Assembly: GCF_020991415.1 (NCBI RefSeq)
Contig: NZ_JAJMOY010000008.1
Span: forward strand, 1 to 64,000
Direction of reading: 5' to 3'
Origin: Flavobacterium sp. ENC
Lineage (GTDB): Bacteria; Bacteroidota; Bacteroidia; Flavobacteriales; Flavobacteriaceae
DNA: 64,000 nt
Position numbers and translations under genes: made by a program. This document shows, piece after piece, positions 8,930 through 16,865 of the stretch (the stretch's first letter is position 1; every line of letters starts with the position of its first letter). The notes beneath the pieces were generated by a model, which was given only the letters and a program-made list of their open reading frames with translations, did no database searches and was not told where the DNA came from.

Positions 8930-9556
8930 TTAAAAGTTTTTATCTCTCATACCTGTAACTAAGTTAAAGGAATTGATTTTCTGATCTTGTAAAATATCCA
9001 TAATCTTTTTGATTTGCGGATATTCTTCTTTAGCATCACCTTTTATTGCAATTTGCAATTCTTTGTTGTCAATATCAATTGCAGCTCTTCTTGAAACCAA
9101 AAGCCAGTCTTTTAATTGATTGTTTAAAGAATCCATTGGAATTCCAGGTTGATTGGCCTTAGTCCTATCAGATGCTTTCATGTCGATGATTTGCTTTAAA
9201 TTTGCTAACGGCACACCAAAGTCATCCATCAAAGCAAATTTAGTTTTATCATCTTCAGAAAAAGTCACACCTAATTTTGCGCCCATTCCTTCAAGAGTTC
9301 TTTTACGGATCTCTCTTCCTTTAATGTCAAAGAACACTTTACTTTTTCCATCAGCACCTTTACCTATTGTAATAATAGCTAAATCCGTATCAGGTAATTT
9401 AGTTTGTGCAACAGAAGAAGGCATATCTACAGGAAGTGCTTCCGGCACTTTAGCAGTAGCCGTCAAAATAAAGAACGTAAGCAAAAGGAACGCAACATCA
9501 CACATCGCAGTCATGTCTGTCGATGTTGACTTTTTTTTCATTTTTAATTTAGCCAT
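8930..9556 (-). CDS. ExbD/TolR biopolymer transport protein (first paralogue)
   Basis: A 208-residue ExbD protein. The membrane helix carries the proton-path aspartate in TDMTAMCDVAFLLLTFFIL. The periplasmic part is longer than in typical ExbD (about 140 residues usual) and has an insertion around residues 75-155 before the C-terminal ELQIAIKGDAKEEYPQIKKIMDILQDQKINSFNL block. It is followed at 20 bp by a second ExbD gene. Confidence 0.92.
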   Translation of the reverse strand: MAKLKMKKKSTSTDMTAMCDVAFLLLTFFILTATAKVPEALPVDMPSSVAQTKLPDTDLAIITIGKGADGKSKVFFDIKGREIRKRTLEGMGAKLGVTFSEDDKTKFALMDDFGVPLANLKQIIDMKASDRTKANQPGIPMDSLNNQLKDWLLVSRRAAIDIDNKELQIAIKGDAKEEYPQIKKIMDILQDQKINSFNLVTGMRDKNF

Positions 9557-9612
9557 TCTCTTTTATTTTATTTTGATATAAATTAATTGTAATTATTAAT
9601 ATCAAAAATTAA

Positions 9613-10437
9613 TTATTGTTTCAAACTTCCTCTGAATCTTCTGTAAGTGTTTACGATTGTAGTACCAGCCTCATCGATAGAGTAAGTTAAATCGTCAATT
9701 TTAGCAGTAAAGAAGTTGTAAGATACAATTGCAAGGATTGAAGTAGAGATACCTGTTGCAGTGTTGATAAGTGCTTCAGAGATACCTGTTGCAAGAGCAG
9801 CCTGGTCTGGAGTTCCAGCAGAAGCTAACGCACCAAACGCTTTAATCATACCAGATACAGTTCCTAATAATCCTCCTAAAGTTCCTAATGATACTAAAGT
9901 AGAGATAATAGTCATATTTTTTTCTAACATTGGCATTTCTAATGAAGTTGCCTCTTCGATTTCTTTGTGGATTACTTCTGAAGCTTCTTCACTGTTGAAA
10001 CCTTCTTTTTTAACATCCTGGTATTTAATTAAAGCAGATTTAATTGCATTTGCAACTGAACCTTGTTGTTTGTCACAAGAAGCGATTGCAGCTTCGATGT
10101 TTCCTTCTTTAATACTTCCCTGAACGCTTTTCATGAATTTATCCAAATTAGCTTTTCCAGCCGCTTTTCCGATAACGATAAATCTTTCAATTGAAAACAC
10201 AACAACCATTAAAAACATACCTAATAATACCGGTACAATGAATCCTCCTTTATATACTTGTCCTAATGTATTGATTGGATGTCCAGTTTCAGGGTTTCCT
10301 CCCTCAAAGTTAGAAGCATCTCCCATTATTACTTTCCAAATAAACACCCCAACTAAAATACACGCAACAATAATGATCCCAGTAATCATTCCTCCTCCAT
10401 TTGAAGTGCTTTCTTTTTTAACTTTAACGTTTGCCAT
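9613..10437 (-). CDS. exbB: ExbB/TolQ/MotA-type proton channel
   Basis: A 274-residue membrane protein that forms the proton channel with ExbD and drives TonB. Helices lie at about 17-36, 68-87, 172-200 and 220-246. The MotA/TolQ/ExbB motif is in the C-terminal half (NMTIISTLVSLGTLGGLLGTVSGMIKAFGALA, then ISEALINTATGISTSILAIVSYNFF). It is the first gene of the operon exbB-exbD-exbD-tonB-small ORF-pstS-like-TPR. A promoter-like TAAATTTG lies at 10502-10509. Confidence 0.93.
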   Translation of the reverse strand: MANVKVKKESTSNGGGMITGIIIVACILVGVFIWKVIMGDASNFEGGNPETGHPINTLGQVYKGGFIVPVLLGMFLMVVVFSIERFIVIGKAAGKANLDKFMKSVQGSIKEGNIEAAIASCDKQQGSVANAIKSALIKYQDVKKEGFNSEEASEVIHKEIEEATSLEMPMLEKNMTIISTLVSLGTLGGLLGTVSGMIKAFGALASAGTPDQAALATGISEALINTATGISTSILAIVSYNFFTAKIDDLTYSIDEAGTTIVNTYRRFRGSLKQ

Positions 10438-10816
10438 TTTTTTAAATTTTAATAGTTTTAAATAATTTTTATTTTTTAGTTATATTTAACTTGTAGAGGA
10501 GCAAATTTATACGTTTAGTTTAAATAAAAAAACTTTTTTTAATTTTATTGAAGGAAATTTAACGTCAATTTAAAAAATATCTCATTAAATTGCCGCCGTT
10601 GTTTTTTAGATAAAACAAAAAACGAGGCTATTAATGGGAAAATTACAACGTTTTAGTAAATATTCAAACATTCCTTTGATATCTTCTTAAAAAGTTGCGA
10701 AATTATTTTTTGTTTTATTTTCAATTGCGAAAAGCTTTTTCCTACTAAAAAAAACTAGGCCAAATTGTTAAAAAACAAAGCAATACTCTTATAATCATCT
10801 AAATTACAAATAAAAC
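10438..10816. other. Divergent promoter region, exbB / HerA-like gene
   Basis: AT-rich spacer of 379 bp between divergent genes. It contains TAAATTTG on the minus strand (10502-10509) for exbB and a weaker TTG (10765) / TACTCTTA (10784) pair for the plus-strand ATPase gene. No other gene or repeat was seen. Confidence 0.5.
10502..10509 (-). promoter_or_regulatory. Candidate exbB -7 box (TAAATTTG)
   Basis: Matches TAnnTTTG on the minus strand, 65 bp upstream of the exbB start. A -33 element is not clear because of the surrounding T-rich sequence. Confidence 0.4.
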
Positions 10817-12334
10817 ATGAATAAAAAAGACAATTTCATTCAGGAGATAAACAATGGATATTCATCAAAAGGGGACAGTATTATTCTGGGAGGCGCCATT
10901 CTTGACGGAGAACCACTTGCTGAAGCACATGTCAAAATCCCCTTAAAAACCTTAAACAGACACGGACTTATAGCAGGTGCAACCGGTACCGGAAAAACGA
11001 AAACGATACAGGTTTTTTCAGAACAATTATCGAATGCCGGAATCCCTGTATTGATGATGGACATAAAAGGTGATTTTAGCGGAATTGCAAAAGAAGGAAA
11101 AGAAGAAGATTTTATTACAGAGCGACACAGCAAAATAAACATACCTTATAATGTATCCGCATTTCCGGTTGAACTGATGTCTTTATCCAGACAAAACGGA
11201 GTTCGTTTACGCGCCACTGTTTCTGAATTTGGACCCGTTTTATTTTCCCGTATTTTAGACCTGAATGACACGCAGGCCGGCGTGGTATCGGTGATCTTCA
11301 AATATTGTGATGACAACCAAATGCCTTTGCTGGACCTGAAAGATATCAAGAAAGTTATCAATTATATTACGGAGGAAGGAAAAGATGAAATTACCGCTTC
11401 TTACGGCAAAATTTCGACGGCTACAACCGGAACTATTTTGAGAAAAATAATCGAATTGGAGCAGCAAGGCGGAGATTTATTTTTTGGAGAATTATCGTTC
11501 GAAATTGATGATTTGATGCGTATTGATGAGAATGGAAAAGGCTACGTAAACATCATTCGTTTAACGGATATTCAGGATAAACCAAAGTTATTCTCTACTT
11601 TTATGCTGAGCTTATTAGCTGAAATTTACCAGCAAATGCCTGAAAAAGGAGATGCCGATCAACCGGAACTGGTTATTTTTATTGATGAAGCCCATTTAAT
11701 TTTCAATGAAGCGAGCAAAGCACTTTTGGAGCAAATTGAAACCATTGTAAAACTGATTCGCTCTAAAGGAGTTGGTGTTTATTTCGTTACCCAAAATCCA
11801 ATGGATGTTCCGAGTGGTGTTCTGGCGCAGTTAGGATTAAAAATCCAGCATGCCTTAAGGGCTTTTACAGCAAATGACAGGCAGGCTATTAAAAAAACAG
11901 CAGACAACTACCCTACTTCTGTTTATTACAAAACAGATGAATTACTGACCAATTTAGGAATTGGGGAAGCGCTTGTCACGGCACTGAATGAAAAAGGAAT
12001 TCCCACACCGCTTGTTGCCACTATGATGCGTGCCCCAACGAGCCGAATGGATGTTTTGACTGCCGACGAAATTGCCGATATCAATAGTAAATCAAAACTG
12101 GTCAAAAAATACAGTGAAGAAATTGACCGTGAGAGCGCTTACGAAATCTTAATTAAAAAAATAGAAACTGCCAGTCAGGCTGCTGCTGAGCAGCAAGAAC
12201 AAGCTCCGGCAAGTTCCTCAAAATCGGAACCAAGTACGGCTAGCGTTGTTACTAAATCTGTTTTAAAAGTGGTTACCAGTGCTACTTTTATCAGGGGTGT
12301 TTTTGGAGTTTTATCCAAATTTCTGAAAAAGTAA
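10817..12334 (+). CDS. HerA-like ATPase, DUF853 family
   Basis: A 505-residue P-loop ATPase of the HerA/FtsK superfamily (DUF853 / COG0433 group). Walker A is GATGTGKTKT at residues 54-63 and Walker B is LVIFIDEAHLIF with Asp290-Glu291. The GVGVYFVTQNPMDVPSGVLAQLG block is the sensor/arginine region typical of DUF853. A low-complexity Ala/Gln/Ser segment precedes the basic C-terminus (about 455-475). No NurA nuclease is adjacent, so this is probably not a classical HerA-NurA resection pair. It converges on the KMO gene with a shared terminator. Confidence 0.85.
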   Translation: MNKKDNFIQEINNGYSSKGDSIILGGAILDGEPLAEAHVKIPLKTLNRHGLIAGATGTGKTKTIQVFSEQLSNAGIPVLMMDIKGDFSGIAKEGKEEDFITERHSKINIPYNVSAFPVELMSLSRQNGVRLRATVSEFGPVLFSRILDLNDTQAGVVSVIFKYCDDNQMPLLDLKDIKKVINYITEEGKDEITASYGKISTATTGTILRKIIELEQQGGDLFFGELSFEIDDLMRIDENGKGYVNIIRLTDIQDKPKLFSTFMLSLLAEIYQQMPEKGDADQPELVIFIDEAHLIFNEASKALLEQIETIVKLIRSKGVGVYFVTQNPMDVPSGVLAQLGLKIQHALRAFTANDRQAIKKTADNYPTSVYYKTDELLTNLGIGEALVTALNEKGIPTPLVATMMRAPTSRMDVLTADEIADINSKSKLVKKYSEEIDRESAYEILIKKIETASQAAAEQQEQAPASSSKSEPSTASVVTKSVLKVVTSATFIRGVFGVLSKFLKK

Positions 12335-12343
12335 TAAAACAAC

Positions 12344-12376
12344 AAACCCGACAGGTTTTAAAAACCTGTCGGGTTT
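12344..12376. terminator. Bidirectional terminator
   Basis: Hairpin with arms AAACCCGACAGGTTTT and its exact complement, between the convergent ATPase and KMO genes. Confidence 0.9.
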
Positions 12377-12387
12377 AGTTAAGAATT

Positions 12388-13731
12388 TTATTTTTCTAAC
12401 AACTCCAGAATCTTATTATCGATTTCAGGAGTGTTCCAGATGTTTTCAATATTGTCGAGTTTTAAAATTTCTTCCATAATCCCATTCTGAAAATCACCAA
12501 TAGCCAAAGCTTCCGCATAAGGACGGTCACTGAAGGTTACGCGACTGTATAGCGGAATCCATTTATCCGGATGTCTGTCTGAAAATGCTTTTTCGATTTT
12601 CTTTTGCAGCAGAAATTTTTCATCTGCCGTTTTCGTGCTCATTTCCATAAAGTTACGATACGAAAGTTCCGCAATTGCATCGGCGTTTGGTTTACGTGAA
12701 ATCTGATATTCGGAGAACACTTTTTTCCAGTCATCGCCGTACTTTTCGATCATTTCATTTAAAACCGTAATATCTTCAAAACCAGCGTTCATTCCCTGTC
12801 CGTAAAACGGAACAATAGCGTGACAGGCATCTCCGATAAGGGCAATTTTATCTTCATAGGTCCACGGGAAACATTTCATGGTAACGAGCGTACTCGTTGG
12901 ATTTTTAAAGAAATCTTCTGCCAGCTCGGGAATCACTTCTATCGAATCCGGGAAGTTTTTCTCGAAGAAATCTTCTACCATTTTACGGTCTGTTAAGGAG
13001 GCAAATGAATTTTCACCCTCAAAAGGCATAAACAGCGTACAGGTAAAACTGCCATCTAAATTTGGAAGCGCGATCAGCATGTATTCGCCGCGCGGCCAGA
13101 TATGAAAAGAGTTTTTATCTAATTTATGTGAAGCATCCGAATTGGCGGGAATATTTAATTCTTTATACCCCATATTCAAAAATTCCTGCGAATAGTTGAA
13201 CATGCTCTGGCGTTGCATTCTGTGCCTGATTCTGGAGAAAGCGCCATCGGCACCAAAAACCATATCAAACTTTTTCTCTTCCCACTCCCCTCTTTCGGTT
13301 TCGCCAATATGCAGTGTTGCATCACTCAGTGTAACATCCCAGATTTTCTGCTCGAAGAAAAACTCTGCTCCCGCTTGTTCTGCCAGGTCAATCATCTTCC
13401 GGTTCAGGGTTCCTCTTGAGATCGAATAAATCGACTCACCTTCCTGACCGTAATTCTGAAAGTTTAATTTATCGACCAGATGTATGGCACGTTTGTCCAT
13501 TGGAATTGCGATTTCGCGAACCGAATCCCCAACACCAACGCCATCCAGCGCTTTCCAGCCTCGGTTGGACATTGCCAGATTGATGGAACGTCCTGAAAAG
13601 TTTATTTGACGAATATCAGGACTACGATCATAAACATGAACGGTGTGACCTGCTTTTTTAAGATAAATTGCCAAAAGTGATCCTACCAATCCAGAACCGA
13701 CAACAGCAATTTTAAGTGGAGTTTGCATCAA
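12388..13731 (-). CDS. kmo: Kynurenine 3-monooxygenase
   Basis: A 447-residue FAD-dependent aromatic hydroxylase that turns L-kynurenine into 3-hydroxykynurenine. The N-terminal dinucleotide-binding motif is IAVVGSGLVGSLLAIYL, followed by GRSINLAMSNRGWKAL. The GD motif is KIALIGDACHAIVPFYGQGMNAGFED, characteristic of KMO. The following pathway enzyme, kynureninase, is encoded separately at 28388-29665. Length and motifs fit the bacterial KMO family closely. Confidence 0.93.
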   Translation of the reverse strand: MMQTPLKIAVVGSGLVGSLLAIYLKKAGHTVHVYDRSPDIRQINFSGRSINLAMSNRGWKALDGVGVGDSVREIAIPMDKRAIHLVDKLNFQNYGQEGESIYSISRGTLNRKMIDLAEQAGAEFFFEQKIWDVTLSDATLHIGETERGEWEEKKFDMVFGADGAFSRIRHRMQRQSMFNYSQEFLNMGYKELNIPANSDASHKLDKNSFHIWPRGEYMLIALPNLDGSFTCTLFMPFEGENSFASLTDRKMVEDFFEKNFPDSIEVIPELAEDFFKNPTSTLVTMKCFPWTYEDKIALIGDACHAIVPFYGQGMNAGFEDITVLNEMIEKYGDDWKKVFSEYQISRKPNADAIAELSYRNFMEMSTKTADEKFLLQKKIEKAFSDRHPDKWIPLYSRVTFSDRPYAEALAIGDFQNGIMEEILKLDNIENIWNTPEIDNKILELLEK

Positions 13732-14131
13732 GAATAATCTAAATAATAAGATCGTAAAAATAAGTAATAATTCTACAAGAGCTTAAAAATAAAGGAAATA
13801 TTTATGATTTATATGGGCATGACCCGCCGAAAAAAGCGGGTCGGGCTATCCACTATATCTTTTGTGGCTAACAATAGCAACGGGCATTGCCACAAAAGGA
13901 TGCCGTTATTATCCCTCATGCAACTCTGTTTTTCATAACAAATTCGAAGTGAATTGGATTTATTTAAAGTTTCAAAAAAGTTATTTTAGCGGAAGAAATA
14001 ATCTCGCAAAGACGCAAAGGCGCAAAGCTTTATATTATCTACAGATTAAAAAAATCTGCCCAATCTGCAAAATCTGCGTGAGACAAAAAAGCTTTTCGTC
14101 TTTACCAAGAAATTCCAACCAAACAAAATTT
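13732..14131. other. Non-coding spacer with dispersed repeats
   Basis: Four hundred bp without a convincing gene. It holds a GACCCGC/GCGGGTC hairpin (13821-13842) and a degenerate copy of the GCTATCC...GGATGCCG repeat (13843-13919). It also has a CGCAAAGACGCAAAGGCGC repeat (14001-14030) and AATCTGC word repeats. The last 130 bp are duplicated near 15743-15875. Confidence 0.6.
13821..13919 (-). repeat. Dispersed repeat, GGATGCCG family, degenerate copy
   Basis: Contains GCTATCCACTATATCTTTT and later CACAAAAGGATGCCGTTATT. Both blocks are found in the same order at 46788-46862. The reverse complement of the second block matches the GATGGAAGTGGAAACC motifs at 331-358 and 479-505. A hairpin GACCCGC/GCGGGTC precedes it. 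Confidence 0.55.
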
Positions 14132-14725
14132 ATGAGACCAGAACTATTACAAACAAATATTATTTTAGAAAACGAGAAAGTCCTGCTGCTTCCTTTTGAA
14201 AACGAAAGAAACACCGAACTCCAAACTATCATTTTTGATGATGAAATATGGAAATACATGGGCATGTATGTCCGCGATGCTGCTGATTTCGAAAATTATA
14301 TTACCAATACCTTAAAGCAAAAAGCAGCCGGAATCTGTTATCCGTTTTTGATTATAGACAAAGCGACCAACAAAGTAGCCGGAAGTACCCGTTACGGATA
14401 TCTAAACCAGGCAAGCGAAAAATGCGAAATTGGCTGGACCTGGTACGGTGCGGCATTTCAGGGAACGGGCTTAAACAAAGCCTGCAAATATGAATTATTG
14501 AATTTTGGTTTCGAAAACATTCAATTCAGAAGAATACAATTTAGTGCCGATCTTGAAAATGAAAGATCCCAAAGCGCAATTGAGAAACTCGGCGCCTTAA
14601 AAGAAGGGATATTCAGAAATAATTATGTCGATTCTGAAGGGAAAAGCAAAGATGATGTTTATTATAGTATTATTTTGGAGGAATGGGAAAATACTAAACA
14701 AGATTATTTTGGTGAATTTATTTAA
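14132..14725 (+). CDS. RimJ/RimL-type GNAT acetyltransferase
   Basis: A 197-residue GNAT N-acetyltransferase. The frame stays open upstream to 13862, but that part is made of intergenic repeats. The ATG at 14132 (MRPELLQTNIILENEKVLL) is the start that matches the duplicated copy at 15876. GNAT features are VAGSTRYGYLNQASEKCEIGWTWYG, the acetyl-CoA loop FQGTGLNKACKYELL and the end motif FSADLENERSQSAIEKLGALKEG. The substrate is unknown. A decayed duplicate of its 5' end lies 1.7 kb downstream. Confidence 0.85.
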   Translation: MRPELLQTNIILENEKVLLLPFENERNTELQTIIFDDEIWKYMGMYVRDAADFENYITNTLKQKAAGICYPFLIIDKATNKVAGSTRYGYLNQASEKCEIGWTWYGAAFQGTGLNKACKYELLNFGFENIQFRRIQFSADLENERSQSAIEKLGALKEGIFRNNYVDSEGKSKDDVYYSIILEEWENTKQDYFGEFI

Positions 14726-14803
14726 ACCTGAATTTTATATGTCTTAAATTGTAACAAAATTAAACCGAATTAGTCTTTTAACTCATTATCATCCTGTTTT
14801 CAA

Positions 14804-14819
14804 AAATCATCAATCAATC
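14804..14819 (+). promoter_or_regulatory. Shared leader motif before the alpha/beta hydrolase gene
   Basis: AAATCATCAATCAATC ends 5 bp before the ATG at 14825. The identical 16 bases precede the gene at 16866, and an 11-base core precedes the gene at 19042. Confidence 0.5.
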
Positions 14820-14824
14820 TAATC

Positions 14825-15655
14825 ATGAAAAAATCAATCCTGTTCTTAATCTGTTTCCTGACAATCGGAACCCTAATTGCGCAAACCAAACTTACCACAC
14901 CTTATGGCGATAATAAGGAAGCCGGAAATTATAAGGAAATCAATGGCATCAAAATGTATTATGAAGTGTACGGAAGCGGAAAACCTTTGGTATTACTTCA
15001 CGGAAATGGCGGATCGATAAAAGGCCACAGTTACCGAATAGAATACTTCAAACAATTTTTTAAAGTAATTGCCATCGACAGCAGAGGGCACGGAAAATCG
15101 GTTGATCCTTCCAACAAACAACTGAATTATGTTGATATGACACGTGATGTGAGTACTTTATTAGATTCCCTGAAAATTGACAGTGCCTACGTTTGGGGGC
15201 AAAGCGATGGCGGTATCTTAGGACTTTTACTGGCTATAAATCATCCTGAAAAAGTGAGTAAACTGGCGACTTTTGGAGCCAACTTATTTCCGGGCAAAAA
15301 GGCGGTTTATGATGAAATAGATACTATGGTAAAGGAAACATTAAAAACAACCAAAGATCCGCATACCGTAAATCTTTATAATTTACTAGAGTATCAGCCA
15401 AATATCACCGACAAGGATCTACACAAAATCAAATGTCCGGTTTTAATTATGTCCGGCGACAGGGATGCGATACGACTGGAACATTCGATTAAGATTTTCG
15501 ATAATATCCCGAACTCAAACTTTTTTGTAATGCCGGGCGCAACGCATTTTGGTTCTTATGAAAAACCGGATCTTTTTAATATGGTACTCTTAAGTTTCTT
15601 TAATGATCCTTTTAAGAAAACCTCAACAGTTGAATTGTTTACAGCTAAAAAATAA
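14825..15655 (+). CDS. Secreted alpha/beta hydrolase
   Basis: A 276-residue alpha/beta-hydrolase-fold enzyme with a Sec signal peptide (MKKSILFLICFLTIGTLIAQ). The oxyanion motif is LLHGNGGS, and the nucleophile elbow is GQSDGG with Ser127. The acid is likely in MSGDRDAIRL and the histidine in GATHFGSYEKP. The substrate is unknown. The GNAT gene and its decayed copy lie on either side. Its untranslated leader shares 16 nt with that of the serine hydrolase at 16866. Confidence 0.87.
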   Translation: MKKSILFLICFLTIGTLIAQTKLTTPYGDNKEAGNYKEINGIKMYYEVYGSGKPLVLLHGNGGSIKGHSYRIEYFKQFFKVIAIDSRGHGKSVDPSNKQLNYVDMTRDVSTLLDSLKIDSAYVWGQSDGGILGLLLAINHPEKVSKLATFGANLFPGKKAVYDEIDTMVKETLKTTKDPHTVNLYNLLEYQPNITDKDLHKIKCPVLIMSGDRDAIRLEHSIKIFDNIPNSNFFVMPGATHFGSYEKPDLFNMVLLSFFNDPFKKTSTVELFTAKK

Positions 15656-15875
15656 GTTTTTTCGATGTTCATTTTCATGAAAAATTCAAGATTTAATGAA
15701 TTTATTTAGAGACTCAAAAGAGCTGTTTTTCTCTGTCGATATAATCTCGCAAAGGCGCAAAGACGTAAAGTTTTTATATCAATCTACTGATTAAAAAAAA
15801 TCTGTTCAATCTGCAAAATCTGCGCGAAGCAAAAAAACTAAGCCTTTCCGATGAAATGCCAACCAAACAAAACTT

Positions 15876-15944
15876 ATGAGAACAGAACTATTACAAACAA
15901 CTATTATTTTAGAAAATAAGAAAGTCCTAATTAGTTTCTTTTAA
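15876..15944 (+). pseudogene. Remnant of a duplicated GNAT acetyltransferase start
   Basis: An ATG opens a frame reading MRTELLQTTIILENKKVL, nearly identical to the first 18 residues of the acetyltransferase at 14132 (MRPELLQTNIILENEKVL). It stops after 22 codons at 15944. The upstream 130 bp are also duplicated. The rest of the acetyltransferase is absent. Confidence 0.7.
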
Positions 15945-15962
15945 AAAATCTCTGCACCTTTG

Positions 15963-15970
15963 TACCTTTG
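15963..15970 (+). promoter_or_regulatory. Candidate -7 box (TACCTTTG) of the AraC gene
   Basis: Exact TAnnTTTG match 20 bp before the AraC-type start codon. A second CACCTTTG sits directly upstream, so a low-complexity repeat is an alternative reading. Confidence 0.35.
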
Positions 15971-15990
15971 ACACTCTGAACCTCAAAAAA

Positions 15991-16797
15991 ATGACCCTAT
16001 ACTCAGAACATTATGTGAGTGAAAAGTGCGAAAGATTCGTCAATAAAATCTGGTGTCTGGATAATAGCACAGGTCAGACATTAATCGAAAATAAGCTGGT
16101 TTTACCCAATGGCTGTTTTAATCTGGCGATTGTTACCGGAAATTTCATAGAAGTTCATACCAGTAAAAAGAAGTACGAAATGAGCGAAGGATTTTATTTC
16201 TGCTCGCAAATGACGAATAAGGTTTTAGTCAATATACAGCCTGAAACTAAAGTTACGATTATTCAATTGCACGCCTGGACACTTTCGATGTTTCCGAATT
16301 ATGATTTAAGTAATTTTTCTGATTCGATCCTTACGCTAAATCAGACCGATCTTCCTTTCGATATTAAAATCGAATATGATTTCAGGAACTCCATCTCAGA
16401 ATTATTACAGGCCGTAAACTCTTATTTTGAGGAGTTGGCCTCTTTACATCCCGCCAAAAACCTTATCGAAAAAATCTGCGAAATCATCAAACTTCACGAG
16501 GAAGAAATTACGGTTTCGGAAATTGGAAAAATCTTAGCGCTCTCTCAGCGGTTATTGCAGATTAAGTTTAAAACGGCAACGGGACTTACCATCAAAAAAT
16601 ACATTCAGATTCTGAAATTCAGGAAATCGGTAGATCAGATGCTCACGATGAGCCAGGAAAAACTAAGCCTGACCGATGTAGCGCTTTACAACAAATACTT
16701 TGACCAGTCGCATTTTATAAAGAAGTTTAAAGATGTGACGAAAACAACTCCCAAAATGTTCAATTCAAGTTTGTATTTTCTTTCCCAAAAAAGATAA
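15991..16797 (+). CDS. AraC-family transcriptional regulator
   Basis: A 268-residue regulator. The N-terminal half resembles DUF6597-type ligand-binding domains (CERFVNKIWCLDNSTGQ, LVLPNGCFNLAIVTGNFIEV). The C-terminal AraC double helix-turn-helix spans about 160-262 (VSEIGKILALSQRLLQIKFKTATGLTIKKYIQILKFRKSV, then LTDVALYNKYFDQSHFIKKFKDVTKTTPKMF). It precedes the serine hydrolase/NTF2 genes on the same strand and may regulate them; this is inferred from position only. Confidence 0.88.
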   Translation: MTLYSEHYVSEKCERFVNKIWCLDNSTGQTLIENKLVLPNGCFNLAIVTGNFIEVHTSKKKYEMSEGFYFCSQMTNKVLVNIQPETKVTIIQLHAWTLSMFPNYDLSNFSDSILTLNQTDLPFDIKIEYDFRNSISELLQAVNSYFEELASLHPAKNLIEKICEIIKLHEEEITVSEIGKILALSQRLLQIKFKTATGLTIKKYIQILKFRKSVDQMLTMSQEKLSLTDVALYNKYFDQSHFIKKFKDVTKTTPKMFNSSLYFLSQKR

Positions 16798-16815
16798 TAT
16801 TCGCATTTGTACAAT

Positions 16816-16843
16816 TTTGTAAACTTTGATAGTGGTATTTTTG
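16816..16843 (+). promoter_or_regulatory. Candidate promoter of the serine hydrolase gene
   Basis: TTTG at 16816-16819 and TATTTTTG at 16836-16843, 16 bp apart, about 22 bp upstream of the ATG. The pair resembles the Bacteroidota -33/-7 signal but the spacing is slightly short. Confidence 0.4.
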
Positions 16844-16844
16844 T

Positions 16845-16860
16845 AAATCATCAATCAATC
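16845..16860 (+). promoter_or_regulatory. Shared leader motif before the NTF2-serine hydrolase gene
   Basis: AAATCATCAATCAATC, identical to the 16 bases at 14804-14819, ending 5 bp before the ATG at 16866. It lies just after the candidate -7 box, so it would be the start of the transcript. Confidence 0.5.
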
Positions 16861-16865
16861 ACAAA

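Larger units (their letters stand above)
15656..15990. other. Spacer holding a decayed duplicate of the GNAT 5' region
   Basis: From 15743 to about 15930 the sequence follows 14000-14192 closely: CGCAAAGGCGCAAAGACG repeat, AATCTGC words, AACCAAACAAAA, and the first codons of the acetyltransferase. The remainder up to 15990 holds a candidate promoter of the AraC gene. Confidence 0.6.

Noticed and set aside
10817-12334. HerA-NurA antiphage or repair system
   Set aside because: The ATPase belongs to the DUF853 type, has no nuclease partner next to it, and the neighbours are housekeeping genes.
13862-14131. Upstream extension of the acetyltransferase frame
   Set aside because: The additional 90 codons fall in dispersed repeats. 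The duplicated copy at 15876 starts at the equivalent ATG, supporting 14132.
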